Assembly: GCA_030407005.1 (NCBI GenBank)
Contig: JAUDYN010000006.1
Coordinates: forward strand, 2,604,001 to 2,668,000
DNA from: Desarmillaria ectypa
Taxonomy: Eukaryota > Basidiomycota > Agaricomycetes > Agaricales > Physalacriaceae
DNA length: 64,000 nt
Reading direction: 5' to 3'
Shown: piece after piece, positions 1 to 13,075 of the stretch
Numbering within the stretch: position 1 is the first letter of the stretch
How the letters are laid out: every line of letters begins with the position of its first letter
The notes under the pieces: model-generated
Databases searched by the model: none
What the model saw: the letters and a program-made list of their open reading frames with translations, nothing else
Told to the model about the DNA's origin: nothing
Program-made: the position numbers and the translations under genes

Positions 1-1763
1 CCAAGCACCGAACGGCACGCCGTCGACCGACCGCCCACCGAATAGCACCGCTGCGACGAAACCTCCACGACCGGAAGATTCCGAGGCTGTTGCCGGACCC
101 GCACTAGGGCGTGAGGGATCCGAACCATCGAGAAAAGTAGTATTTGGCAGCGTTGGCATGCCAGGTAGCAGTCAGGCGCCGAGCCCCGCTCCGCCTTCGA
201 CCGATAGTGCAGTAGCACATGGACTGGAGAAAGCTTTTAGCGGCTTCTCAATTGGTGTCAAAAAAAGTTCAAATGACGAAGGCGTCATAGATCTCACAGA
301 GAAAAAGTGGGAGTTCGGAACAACAGGTTCAGTAATAAAAGATGATCGGGTTACGCGGGAAGAGAGTATTGAGGAAGTTGGTGGAAATGGAGTCCAGAAC
401 GAGCAATACCTGCCCCATCCACCGTCATCTGTCCTTGAAATCCCGCAGTTCGGAATGCCTCCGATAATGAACGGACCTGTGTACGATCATGGACCGGTGC
501 CGAATGGTGTAGAGGTTCCAGTGGACACATATCAGCACCAGCACCGTCGCACGCAGTCCTCAATAATGTCGCCTGTCGAGATCGATGCGGCAAATCACAC
601 GGACGAGGACTGGGCGGTCAAGGACTTTGGGTTCGGGTTTGGTCATGCCAGTGGGAGCGGATACGCGGTACGCATGACGAGAGAGGAAAGATTACGAAGG
701 GAACATGAGCGGGAGCGCGAAAGGGATAGAATTCGGGAAAGGGAAAGAGAAAGAGAAAGGGAGAACGAAAATGGTCTTGTAAACGGTGGCATCAATGGAA
801 ACGGGGCTAGCGATAGCTGGAGCGAAAATGGGAACATGCAAGAGCGGTCACCGTATGCCCCCCGAGGAAAGCGTGGTGGCTTCTTTGGTAGCCACAATAA
901 CGGTTTTGACAGAGGGTACTTTACTGGTGAGAGGAGAGGTCGAGGATGGAGAGGTAGAGGGCGGGGCGCTTGGAGAGGGTTCCAGCGTGGCGGTGCACAG
1001 GCGCCTGGTTATTCTCCTCAGCAGCAGCATTTCGTTCCTCAGTTTGCTAACAGTGTGGGTGATGGGTTGGGATACGGCGATGGATATTATCATGGGCATG
1101 GGCATGTGTACCCTCCGCCTCCGCCTCCTCAGCCGCAATACTTCGATCTTGGGTATGATGGATATCCAAATGGTATCATGCAACCGCATCAACAGCACCA
1201 GGATCCAGGTATGCATGGGCTGCCACCGCCTCTGCCTATGGGTGGTGTGCCAGTACAACCGCATAGTCCGAATGCCCCACCGTTGCCGACGCCTGTGACG
1301 GCGATCAAATTTCCACTCGATTCTACGAGATGGTACCTACTTGGACAGCTCGAATATTATCTGAGCATGCAGAATATGGCTCAGGACTTGTTTTTACGGC
1401 GGCAGGTTAATCCGTGTTATTCAACTTTCGACCATCTTCTCACTTGACTATTTTTTTTAGATGGACGTGCAAGGATGGATACCGATATCACTCATTGCTT
1501 CGTTCAATCGTGTTAGGCACATAACGGGTGGTATTGACAATGGGATTGTGAGAGATGTGCTAACACTTTCTACGATGGTAGAGCTAAATGCGACTGGGGA
1601 CTTCGTAAGAATGATCGGGTGGGAGCAGTTTGTGTTGCCAGATGCAAAAGACAGTGCAGTCAGCGTGGACAAGTTGGAGTACCGAGTCGAAGTAGAGTCT
1701 GAAGATGCGAAAGAAGATGACGATGAGGAAGAAGACGATGTTGTTTTTGTTATGGGGAGTTAG
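1..1763 (+). CDS. La-motif RNA-binding protein, LARP1/Sro9 type (5' partial)
   Basis: The reading frame is already open at position 2, so the start lies off the left edge; 568 residues are visible. Exon 1 runs to 1405. An intron at 1406-1460 (gt...ttttttttag) joins in phase to the last exon, 1461-1763. The spliced product carries a La motif across the junction (about residues 436-530), with LDSTRWYLLGQLEYYLS before it and WIPISLIASFNRVRHIT after it. The motif ends near GWEQFVLP, followed by an acidic tail. Before it lie a long low-complexity region with an Arg-Glu block (about 690-770), an RGG/GRGRG stretch (about 930-1000) and Pro/Gln/His runs. La motifs of this family bind RNA, and Sro9/LARP1 proteins act on mRNA translation and stability in the cytoplasm. 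The La-motif call is firm; LARP1 versus Sro9 orthology is inferred from the C-terminal position of the motif. Confidence 0.9.
1406..1460 (+). other. intron in the La motif
   Basis: This 55 nt intron has a gt donor directly after codon CAG and a pyrimidine run ending in ag. Removing it restores a continuous La motif. It sets the size norm (about 50-60 nt) for the other introns of the window. Confidence 0.9.
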
Positions 1764-2585
1764 ACGTCAAGCTGGGACTCACCCCTTCACTCAGCGATGC
1801 GATCTCTCCCAACTATTATGGTTTCTCATTCGTCGATTCGTTCCTAAGTATACCCCTTCGGCGAGCTTTCTCTTTGGTTCCAGGGGCCTGTAACTTACTC
1901 ACTTTTGCTGTTCGGCTTTCAAGTTTGATCTTGTTGTACGTGTTCCTTTGAGGTTTCTTTCGTGTTTTATATTTTTCGCTGCGCATATTTTTCCCACCAA
2001 CCTAGCATATACTTATACATACAACCACTTGCATCATTATCAATATCACACGTACGCTTTGGAACGTTATAATCTTATGGCCTTGGTGCGCAGACCTGGT
2101 TCAAAAGAGGGCGGGATATTTGAAGGTTTCTTGGTCTGCTTATCGTATTTAGCTCAAATCGGGATGAAGAGGTTGGGAGAAGTTGAAGGTTTGGAGTTGG
2201 TTTGATTCCGTGTGGTGGGAGGAGGTCAGAGTTGGGACAAGCATCCAGACCAACAGCACTGTTTCCTTGATGCCAGATGCATACTTGAAAGGGAACGTAA
2301 ACACGTAGCGTCCATAAAGCATTCAATACAACACAACTTGAAGGAGCTGTCATCAGTCCCGCCTCGAAGAAGAAATAATTGCCGCCGGTAGAGTTAAGTA
2401 TCACCTCCTTGTTGTGCCTTTTATGTCCTCGTAAATTGTTGATGAGTCCACGATATACGCTTTCCCCGAAAGTCTGATTGACATTCATGTCGTATCTGCA
2501 CAAGTGCAAGTAAGCCTCTATAGACCGTGAGAGCTTCCATATTAGAACACGACGAAGAGTGGTCACAATTGATAGTTTGGGAGTT
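1764..2585. other. convergent 3' intergenic region
   Basis: This stretch lies between the stop of the La-motif gene (+) and the stop of the orphan gene (-), so it should hold both 3' UTRs and terminators. The open frames here are short and have no family resemblance. I see no RNA gene or repeat. Confidence 0.6.
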
Positions 2586-4280
2586 CTACGGGATTCTCCA
2601 CATCGCGATTCCACTCTTCTCTTTGTCGACTTCATACACAACTTCTTTGCACTCCTTGCTCCTAACAGCCGCTGCGAGTAGTAACATCAAAGATACCTTG
2701 AGAATATTTCTCTTCGTATTTTCGTCATGCTCGGAACTTCCCTCCTCGAGAACAACCCTCTCCCAATCAATACATAAATCCAGGAACTCATAGAGTACGC
2801 TGACAATTCCTTCGAATTGCCCTGGCTGGCTTTCGCCTCCTTCGGGAGGAAGTTCTACCTTCCACAGCTCTTCCAGGGTAAGCGCGTCCCATGCTAAGAG
2901 TGGTGCACCAACTTTGACGGGAACCACGATAGCTGGACAGCCGTTTAGAAGGAGATAATTGATGACGCTTTCTCCCGGGCGCGCGCTTGTCGTCCAGAGC
3001 TTCCTGTGAGGCTTCAACCCCACTAGGACAATCACCATGCGTCTCGGAGATGGTGGCGCCGGGAGAGGAGTAAGCTGAGGTATAGGATCATCCTCGGTGG
3101 CGCCTTTTCCTGACTCTGGTGACGGAGGACTGCGAGAACGAGAAAGAATGCTAGACAAAGACAGAGAGGGTATACTCAGATTCGAAAGAGAAAAGCGTGA
3201 TGGTTCTTCGGTCTGAATGGCCTTTACCTCCGGGGAAGGGGCGGTTGTCAACATGATGATTGACGCCGATTCTTTCATGAGCGTCTCGCCGATTTTATAA
3301 TCTCCTAACATAGGATCAAAATGGTGAGTACAACAGCGGATCAAATGGAAGAGCCAACAGTACCTTCAAGGAATGGGCCGTGACAAAAGAGAACATCAGG
3401 TTGCATTGTACGGGGAATAATAGGTCGACGCGAACTGGCGAAAAGGTAAGGTGAAAACCATCCTTTCTCGACGGAGAAGTAGTCCATCACCGAAGAGAAA
3501 AGAGATGGATCCCTGAACAAACATCATTATGACAGAATCCCTCTCCATCGCGAGCAAGGCTTACTTATGTACACTGCTCCTGAAAAAACCAAGAGTGGCA
3601 TCTTCCATTGTTTGCTTGAACTTGAGCGTGATAAGGATCACTTTAACGTTTGTAGTCTCAAGCATCTTTGAGTGTGTCGGTATGATGTGCTTCACTGCCT
3701 TATCGATGACCAGGTCATTTGCTATCTTTGTGGTAGCCTCGAAACCTGCGTGCATTCCTATCTCAACAAGGATGGAATCGCCGAGCGAACCCATTACGAG
3801 GTCGGATACTGGACCCATTACCTAGCAATTGAGTTAGTGTACGGAATAGTACTTCATCCATTAACGCACATACTGGAGCAGCTATGGCAGCTATACCTCC
3901 CTGTATATATTGTCATCAGCGCTCTTAGAGTGATGGAGAAGGTTAACGTACAGTCGCGGCGATCACAGTGTGAACCGCGATATCCCGAAAGCGTATGCAT
4001 GGTAGCGAAAGCGGCGAAGAGTTCCCCCAAGGTGAAAGGCATATAATGCTAGTACCAGCTGCACGGAGGGATTCGTACGATGATAGTACGATGCGACCTG
4101 TCATCGACTAATCATAGTAGAAACGTATCAAACAAGACTAACATACATTCCACTTACCCCCACAAGCTTGCGCATTATCCAAGGCGCCTTTATCTCCTTT
4201 TCCTGATGGGAACTGCCGCTGAGATCCAGCGCAATGACCGAGCTAGGATCAATAGGACCCAAGGCAGAGGCTTCAGGCAT
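2586..4280 (-). CDS. conserved-looking orphan protein, six exons, 476 residues
   Basis: I could build a complete gene model with consistent phases: 4280-4158, 4107-3952, 3900-3874 (27 nt microexon), 3821-3565, 3512-3364 and 3304-2586, totalling 1431 nt including the stop. The protein starts MPEASALGPIDPSSVIALDL and ends CKEVVYEVDKEKSGIAMWRIP. Recognisable stretches are HTVIAATGGIAAIAAPVMGP, DYFSVEKGWFSPYLFASSRR and YLLLNGCPAIVVPVKVGAP, plus a Ser/Pro-rich low-complexity stretch at about residues 290-340. There is no signal peptide and no motif I can tie to a catalytic family. The ordinary intron structure and ordered coding segments argue for a real, expressed gene. I cannot assign a function. 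Its upstream region shares a block with that of the HNH locus (see the repeat at 4400-4740). Confidence 0.85.
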
Positions 4281-4399
4281 AATTCCTATTCAGGAATACT
4301 GAGACGGGATCAGTCGTAAACGTTTCGAGTGGTCAGTAGGAACTCGAGTGTGCGCAATCCAGGAACGCGGCGTCCATGATCATGGTTGTACGGAACGAC

Positions 4400-4740
4400 A
4401 ATAATAGAACAATCCCACGTGCATCGCCATCTATTTTTGATATCCTTGTCGTCTGCTTGGGTGTGTATACAGAACATCAGAATTGCACATGCTGGGAACG
4501 TAGTTTAAATTTATCAAAAGGATGGTGGTTGACCAACCAAGCTACCTTCCGGGCATCTCGTATCCGAGATCTGGAAAGAACACGCTTAGCCCAGTTCAAG
4601 AAATCTTCAGTCAATACTGATCACCAGATGGATGCAATCACTGTATCCCAAGAAAAGGTAGTAGGAGCACAGGATTGAAGATTTCGACCAACGAAGCCTA
4701 TTCGACATACCGACAGTTGGCCCACGCCTAGTGCAACGGC
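4400..4740. repeat. duplicated upstream block, copy 1
   Basis: This block resembles 6530-6800 in the same orientation. Shared strings include ccacgtgcatcgcca, caatactgatcaccagatgg, agcacaggattgaagatttc and acagttgg, in the same order with similar spacing. It lies about 120 bp upstream of the start codon of the orphan gene (4280, minus strand), so it is probably promoter or 5' UTR sequence. Confidence 0.8.
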
Positions 4741-5554
4741 AGCACTTGATAAAAATGTGAGGGAGAGTAAGCAAAAGTAGCAACGCTGGACGGAGGTGTA
4801 GGAGGCTCATAGGAGCCTGAGTGAAACGGGGCGAGGAGTTTGAATGACGTAATGACGACCACATAGATCAATCCAGCCAAGTTTTTTTATCTAAATGGCC
4901 TCATCATTGGTATGTGCGCAGACGTCGAGTGCCAATCTTCTATTCACCTAGTACGAGGCTTGAGGGTCGACTAAGCATACCTTAACGTCGGTCACGGTAT
5001 GCTGTTAGCGCCTGTCTGCAAATTCCCGACAAGAGCTTTGCATTAGAGGGTGACCTAAGCTTCGAACCGGGTACTTTGATCGTGTAAACAGGTTGCGTTA
5101 AACTAGGAGAGGAAAAAGAAAAATACCTGACGAGTCGTACGCATGAGGTCACCAAATAGATATCTCATATAGGTCGATGTAAGACAGTTCACTCATCTGA
5201 GTCTAAGAGACAGCCATAAATCGCGTGAACTCTTATAATTCTCGGGTTTAAATTGTCCCATTCCTGATGGGCATATATATAGAGAGAGAACTCGAGAACT
5301 CGAGAACCTCAAACGATGACCCTGACCCATCCTCTAAAAGCGCCTTGACTTATCGGTCCCGCAAAACTTGATAAATAATTTTACTCGTGCCACCAGTATT
5401 ATATAATTTTGTACAGGCTGCATGGATAGCAAGACAGTTTGGGTCGGGTTGGGTAGGGCAGGTCCGTCGTCATCAAGGTAGCCATAGCACCATCTGTTAA
5501 AACCCTACCTACAAGCCCCATCGGGTTTCTTAGCTTAAAGGTGTTTTCACAGCC
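4741..5554. other. intergenic, nothing recognised
   Basis: This region is AT-moderate without convincing coding sequence. It contains a short (ag/ct) stretch near 5276-5305 (tatatatagagagagaactc followed by repeated actcgaga). It probably includes the degenerate 3' end of the HNH locus. I see no RNA gene. Confidence 0.5.
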
Positions 5555-6467
5555 TTAGTTAACCGTTACGCGAGCGAGGATCCATATTATCGGGATATTA
5601 CTTGCCTGCATCGCTTCCAACCAAATGCGTAGTCTACCAAAAGCAGCATGAGCCGACACTGTGAGCGTCATCATATTATCAATGTGGTTGATGTCAATTC
5701 CTTCAAGTCTGTCGAATCTACCGAATTGCTCAAGAATTTCCAAAAATTCGGATGTCCGGTATATCTGTTGTCATGACCAAATAGCAAGAGACTCTGCATA
5801 TCTTAAGGGCAAAAGCACTCGCCTCAGCACGCTTCTCTGAATTCGGTGCAAAAGGGACGGAAATGATATGTGCGGCATCCGTGTACTCGAATTCTTTACG
5901 GTCCTCCTTGAACACCATCTTCCCCTTGCGCGACAAGCTAAGCACAACGTGGGAATCAAGTGCTTTGGTAATTACATATCTATTATTGTCGAGTTTTGTG
6001 AACGTAGTCGGGAATTGTCAGAGGATTCATAACGGCATGGGCTGGGACATACGACTTGTTTTAAGGCTAGCTGATCCGCGTCAAGCATCCCAGGGTTTTC
6101 TTCCAAACTCTCTAGGCTCCACCCGACCGGCGACCTTGAAGAGGGTTCCGATCCCTGAGGAATTTTCCCTCTCAGAGTTCAGACTGGTCGCAAAATAAGC
6201 AGAACATACGGTTGTGAAGGGCGACACTTATTCGCTTGGAGCCAACAAGCCGCACAAATATACATTAGCAAGTGCCTTCATCGCCGCATTGTCGACAGCA
6301 GAGATAATATCCGTGGCCACGTTTATCCGACCACGTTCTGAGGGTGAATGGAGAAGCAGAGCGCCAAGGATAGACGCCGTTTTGTCTCTGTCGGTTGTAG
6401 GATTGTAGCTGGAAAGGCGAGCATGAACGGCAGTGACATAGTCTTCAGTTGTAGTAAGAGGGGCCAT
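5555..6467 (-). pseudogene. HNH-nuclease-domain protein, probably broken
   Basis: The start at 6467 sits in a good context (gccacaatggcc) and opens MAPLTTTEDYVTAVHARLSS, typical of the N-terminus of the fungal HNH family. A second piece near 5945-5780 has FEYTDAAHIISVPFAP, the HNH 'AHI' segment. A third near 5740-5600 has EQFGRFDRLEGIDINHIDNM followed by LTVSAHAAFGRLRIWLE, the Asn/His part of the motif. These pieces are collinear, but I could not join them with phase-consistent introns. A stop follows LLAPSE, the segment before RYVITKALD needs a frame change, and the usual C-terminus is absent. Decay is therefore likely, although unusual splicing is possible. In bacteria HNH domains cleave DNA; the role of the mushroom family is unknown. 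Confidence 0.6.
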
Positions 6468-6529
6468 TGTGGCGGCCAACAGACAACTACTACTGACTTA
6501 GAGAGACTATTAGACCGATCGGACTCAGG

Positions 6530-6800
6530 ACAAGAATAGAATAGTTCCACGTGCATCGCCAACTCGAAGGTTGCCTGAATTTATCACAGTGGATCAACAA
6601 GCGGGAGGATACTTCCTTCCGACGCCCGGAAAGAACTTGCCTCGTTCAAGTGGAAATTTTTCAAGTTGGTCAATACTGATCACCAGATGGATAAGACTAC
6701 CGCATCACAAAGAACGTAGCAGAAGCACAGGATTGAAGATTTCGACCGACCAGACCTATTTGACATGCCAACAGTTGGTCAAAAACATAGTGCAGGATAA
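6530..6800. repeat. duplicated upstream block, copy 2
   Basis: This is the diverged copy of 4400-4740, in the same orientation and about 60 bp upstream of the HNH start codon (6467, minus strand). The best-conserved part is 6669-6790, including caatactgatcaccagatgg and agcacaggattgaagatttc. Confidence 0.8.
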
Positions 6801-7405
6801 TTCACGTGACCGAACGAGTTCTGTCTTCCTTTCCCCTTTGAAGGCTTGAGCCAAAGGAAACAGTTTCGAGTCAATTAGAGGCGCACCTTGAGGGGAAAAA
6901 TTAGGCGCCTCGAGATACCATCATCAAAAGGAGATATCAGTTACCGAGCCTTGAAGAGCAGTGCGATCCTGCAGCCGTACTCACCGACAATGACAACGTT
7001 CGATAAGGCGACAATATCTATCGACCAACCTTCACAAATGTTGATCTTGGTGCTGGGACACGTCCTGGAGCAAAGAAACTTTTGACAACAATCACTTCGA
7101 GGCTCGTTGAGGCCTTGTAAAATACAACAACCATTTGCGGACATGCCTTCTACGCTATTACACCTCCCACCAACTCCATGTCGTGCGCTCGACCTGCATG
7201 ATCAACTGTATATGTTTTCCCTTGCCATAAATAAACTGCATCTGAGGGAATCAAGTGTTGAAATGATAGTCCGCTCAGAAAAGGACGTTGAAGATCCTTG
7301 CTTCCCGTTTGATTGGCGAGGGCTCGTTGAGGCCATCGGTTCTTACGGGTGACTAACCCTGCGCTTAGTACCTAAGTAGGGAAAGGGTCAGCCTCGAGGG
7401 ACATT
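6801..7405. other. intergenic, with a short repeated string
   Basis: This lies between the HNH locus and the end of the SAH hydrolase gene. The string ggctcgttgaggcc occurs twice (about 7097 and 7317). The open frames are short and unrecognised. The right part is probably the 3' UTR of SAH hydrolase. Confidence 0.4.
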
Positions 7406-9303
<1,898 letters not shown>

Positions 9304-10821
9304 GGCGACTATCGAGAAAATGAAGATCGATGAGGAGGTGAAAGAGAGGTCGAACGTTTTTTCCAGAAAAAAATTCTAATTTTGTTGAGGGTGTGACTTG
9401 TGTGACGAAACGTGATCTGTCACCTCCGTCACGTTAAACATTCACGCTGCCGCTAAATTGGTACCAGTAACTACCAGCATGGAAGACAAACAAAAAGGTT
9501 GCCAAATCGCAGAAATCGTACAGTATACCTGCAAATCAAGCAGGAACAAGTGGGGTAGACCAGCAGTGGACTGCTCACCCATCGTCCGTCTCTTTAGAAT
9601 GTAAGAGCGTTTCCGACAAGTTTCATAACTTGCCAACCTTTCCCATACAGTTGTGCTGGGGGACCGGCCATAGAAATCACTAGGGTGGTTACTATTTCCG
9701 ACCAAGGGGAATTGATAATACCCAGCAACATCGAGTCAGTTCCATCCAATGGTCAGTTTCATTCCGACAGCCCACTGATCTCTCACACGTAGTAAAATCC
9801 TTCCAAAGGGCAAACCCTTCAGCGAGATACATTGCGAACATGGCGCAGATGATGAAATGTCCGGCTAGTAGCTGATTTACGTTGGACAATATCGACAGCG
9901 AAGCATCACACGAATCCGCACCGCCCGAAAAAGAATATATCTGCTGCCCATCTAAAGCATTACATGAGTCACACCTGTGCTGCTTCATGGTAGGGACATG
10001 CTCTTCACGGCTTAGGTTCTTCTATCTGATGATTGAATTTACTATTCCCATGAGGTCAATGATCCGGCTAGATCTGTCGACCGAAGCTTACCTCAAGCGC
10101 CTTAGATCTTGAAAATTCCCGAGATTTGTCTCGTGTATCGTTCCTGCCAAAATTTGAAACACCCCAGGTTCTCTTCTCGTTGTATGTGATTTCCTATAGG
10201 TGTAGATCAGAGTGTTTACCGTTTAAACTTGAAATATGACAAGACCTTCGGTATGCACCGATTTGGCAACCTGTTTCGCGTTTGCAGGGGCATCTCCGAG
10301 TCCACCCTACCGGTTTGCGGCCTAGGCATTCCTCTTAGATACAATCTTTCATGTCTTCTGGAGTACCGACATTCACCGTCGTATGACATTCGCATCAAAC
10401 AAACAGTCGGCACGTTCTGCCTGCCATGTGTTGACCCCAGGCAGAGCGCACATATTTGTGAACCGCCATGATCCCTTCCCTTAGATGTAGGGGCGCCAAT
10501 TAGGTTCGGTTTGCTTTCATTTTGTGAATCGGATGATCGATGCTGAGATCAATCAATTTACAAGATTCTCGTATATACCATGCGAAGCGACGTGATCACT
10601 CCGGAGTACAGCCCGTTGCAGGACCATCTTAAGTCGTCAAGTTTTAAGATCTCCTTCGCGACCCGTGCTTTGATCTCTGTAATTACAGGATTGACCCCAT
10701 CCATCGTCCAGGCAGCTAATACGGTTTTTAAAACAGTGGCAGTCCGGAGCACCTACCGTGTTGGTCTCTATCTTTCCACTTCGTTCATAGTGCCAGTGAT
10801 TGGCACTGCCCGCTGTCCTTC
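9304..10821. other. intergenic region, no gene recognised
   Basis: The left part should contain the SAH hydrolase promoter and 5' UTR. The rest has only short open frames on both strands without family resemblance. A frame at 10580-10820 could belong to a 5' extension or UTR of the gene that follows. Confidence 0.45.
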
Positions 10822-12190
10822 ATGCATAACGCTCAAGCGTTACATTGGCTGCCCTATCCAACAGACTCGAGTCTCGATATTAAAGTCGAGCCTCAGACGG
10901 AAACGCCATTGCTATCTCCTCCCTCCTCTCCTTCGTTCACGAATACCACACTGTCCACTCCGCATTGTCGTCGGCGTTCCGGCAGTCCTAAAAGACAACG
11001 ACCTTACCCTCCTTTGATTACGCGTTTCGATAATCGCGCTCGTACTTCGGCAGACCCTAAAATGTCCTCATCATACAACAGTCAGTGGCCAGCTCGTGGT
11101 GGAAGCGTTGGAAGTGGCAGATCAAGCAATGAGCGTTCATCAGATGACGAGCAGCAAATGGCATACTCTACAACAAATTATTCAGGCTCGTCCGCGGTAA
11201 GGATATATATGTCAATACTTGAGCACTAGTATTGATCGTCACTACGAGCAGATAGACAGGCCGACGTCCTCAAGCTCCAGTCTCTCCGGTGCAATAGGGG
11301 ACCCTCGCATCCTTCCTTCAACTTCGAGGTTTTCAGGACCATCTCCAGGAGGGATGAACGAAGCTTTGGCCTGGCCTGCAGGACATCCACAGCCCCAGAT
11401 GCTTCCATCCCAATCCACGATGTATACCGGTTTACCACCCCACATACCTTTCTACGATTCAGCAGAGGCGGACGTCAGCGCCATGGCTTATCATGACTAT
11501 CGCAACGATTCATCACCGCCGTCATCATTCACATCACCGTCGTTCGCGGACCCATACAAACAGTACGAAACATTTCCGACGCACCCTCCTTCATCATCAT
11601 CAGGCTCTCCATATTCAACATCGCCTCAAGAAGAGATACGCAATCTGCGAAGAAGGATCAAGGAACTTGAACGTGCTAGTGAACAGGACAAGGAACGTAT
11701 ACGAATGCTTCATATCGAATTGAACAGCAATTCATCTCCGCGGCTATCTACCTCGCCTTCTTTCCAGGAGTCCTGGAGGCTTCGTACTGAGGCCCGTCAG
11801 CGTCAGTTCTGTTCACTCAATCGTGCTGGCAACGCCTTATGTGCTTGGCACGATTCCCGTCGTGAACGACGCGTACATCCTCCCAGGATGGCTCCGCCAG
11901 GGTACCTCAATTGTGGCTGTTCCTTTGAAGAGGCACTGTTTGAGGAAAGCTTATCACGGCATGGTGTCGGAAGCTACCTTCCTGGAGAAAGCGTGCGGAT
12001 GGATCCCGCGTTGCGCAATCCGCTGTTGAAGTTACTACAGGAGAGATATGGGTATCGGGATGGTGATTTCGAGCGGGACCCTCGCACAGGCGATTGGGTA
12101 GCTGGAGACGGTCCTGCAAAGTGGGAGCAGCAACTTCACGCTGGTGTTACGAATCCTCGTCGCCCTCGGGCAGACCACGATCGTCGATGA
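10822..12190 (+). CDS. Ser/Pro-rich coiled-coil protein with a Cys/His C-terminal domain, orphan
   Basis: There are two exons. The first ends at 11196. A 55 nt intron (11197-11251, gtaagg...gagcag) keeps the frame, and exon 2 (11252-12190) ends DHDRR. From the ATG at 10822 the product has 437 residues; an internal ATG at 11062 (MSSSYNSQWPARGG) may be the true start. The N-terminal two thirds is disordered (Ser, Pro, His). A predicted short coiled coil follows (IRNLRRRIKELERASEQDKE). The C-terminal region looks folded and conserved, with FCSLNRAGNALCAWHDSRRE, GYLNCGCSFEEALFEESLS and LLKLLQERYGYRDGDFERD. Its Cys and His residues could bind metal, but the spacing does not match a zinc finger I know. 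Function unknown. Confidence 0.75.
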
Positions 12191-13075
12191 ACGAAATGGG
12201 ACATGGAACACTTGATGGACTCTGAAATGATAGAACTTTGACATTATTCACTTCCTGCGCGCTTCAATGATCCCATTGCCGCCACTCCACCTGTCGTTTA
12301 AGATGATCATATATATTTCGACCAATTAATTTTACTTATATAATATCTTATTCTGTATTCTACCAGTGCTTGTACTGTATCCCGTAGAATTTACTTTGCA
12401 CGTCAAAGTGCAAGTCATGTACCTCGCCCTTGTCGCTAGTGGTGGGCCGAAGCAGAGTAGGCTCAACGTAGGTCTGTTTCACCACATCTGATGCTGATTT
12501 ATACATACCTGCGAATGAAACACTCAACACTACTCAGAGATGCGCGAGCTGTCGGCGGATCAGTTGCAAATATTTACCTAGGGACAGGGTCCACAGTGAT
12601 ACACCCTGAATATATCCTAGACCCATGCAAGGTAGTACCATCAAAGTACTATTTCCAAGGCCCTGTATGATGTCCAGTGTAGACTTGGACGTGAAGTCCC
12701 CAAAACACGGGTAGGCGGCCCGTGCAGGTGACAGTGGTGTGAATTAGGTTACAGAGAGGTACACACCTATGAGGGTCATCAGTGTTTCGAATGTGTAGCT
12801 GCCAAAGGTGACGGGAGGTTCCAACGAGTAGAATGATTGCCGGAATCGATCCGAGCACCGAGTCTGCGGGACCGTTTGTCGTTCATCAAGTTGCCTTGGG
12901 ACCAAACACAGTTCATTTGTATTTTTTGGAGGCTAGCGTGAACGAGAGCACCAATGACCGAGGCCCAGGAAACATAGTGCTTGAGCGGCGTAACGAAAAT
13001 GGTAGTTTGAAGAATAATCTCTGGTCCATGAATTTCATTTGAGACCCATGCGCAGTAGGGAACTATGATAATACA
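12191..13075. other. convergent intergenic region with unassigned coding-like pieces
   Basis: Both flanking genes end here. On the minus strand, pieces such as LKHYVSWASVIGALVHASLQ (about 12990-12910) look protein-like, but I could not join them into a gene or name a family. They may be remnants. A (ta/at)-rich stretch lies near 12300-12350. Confidence 0.35.

Noticed and set aside
643..1264. Antisense and out-of-frame frames in the first gene, with Ser-Leu and Arg runs
   Set aside because: They are shadows of the Arg-Glu and RGG low-complexity coding sequence on the plus strand, which ends in a true La motif.
3854..4042. A frame starting MPFTLGELFAAF as the start of the orphan gene
   Set aside because: It cannot be spliced in phase to the following exons. 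The alternative exon 4107-3952 joins upstream and downstream without phase conflict.
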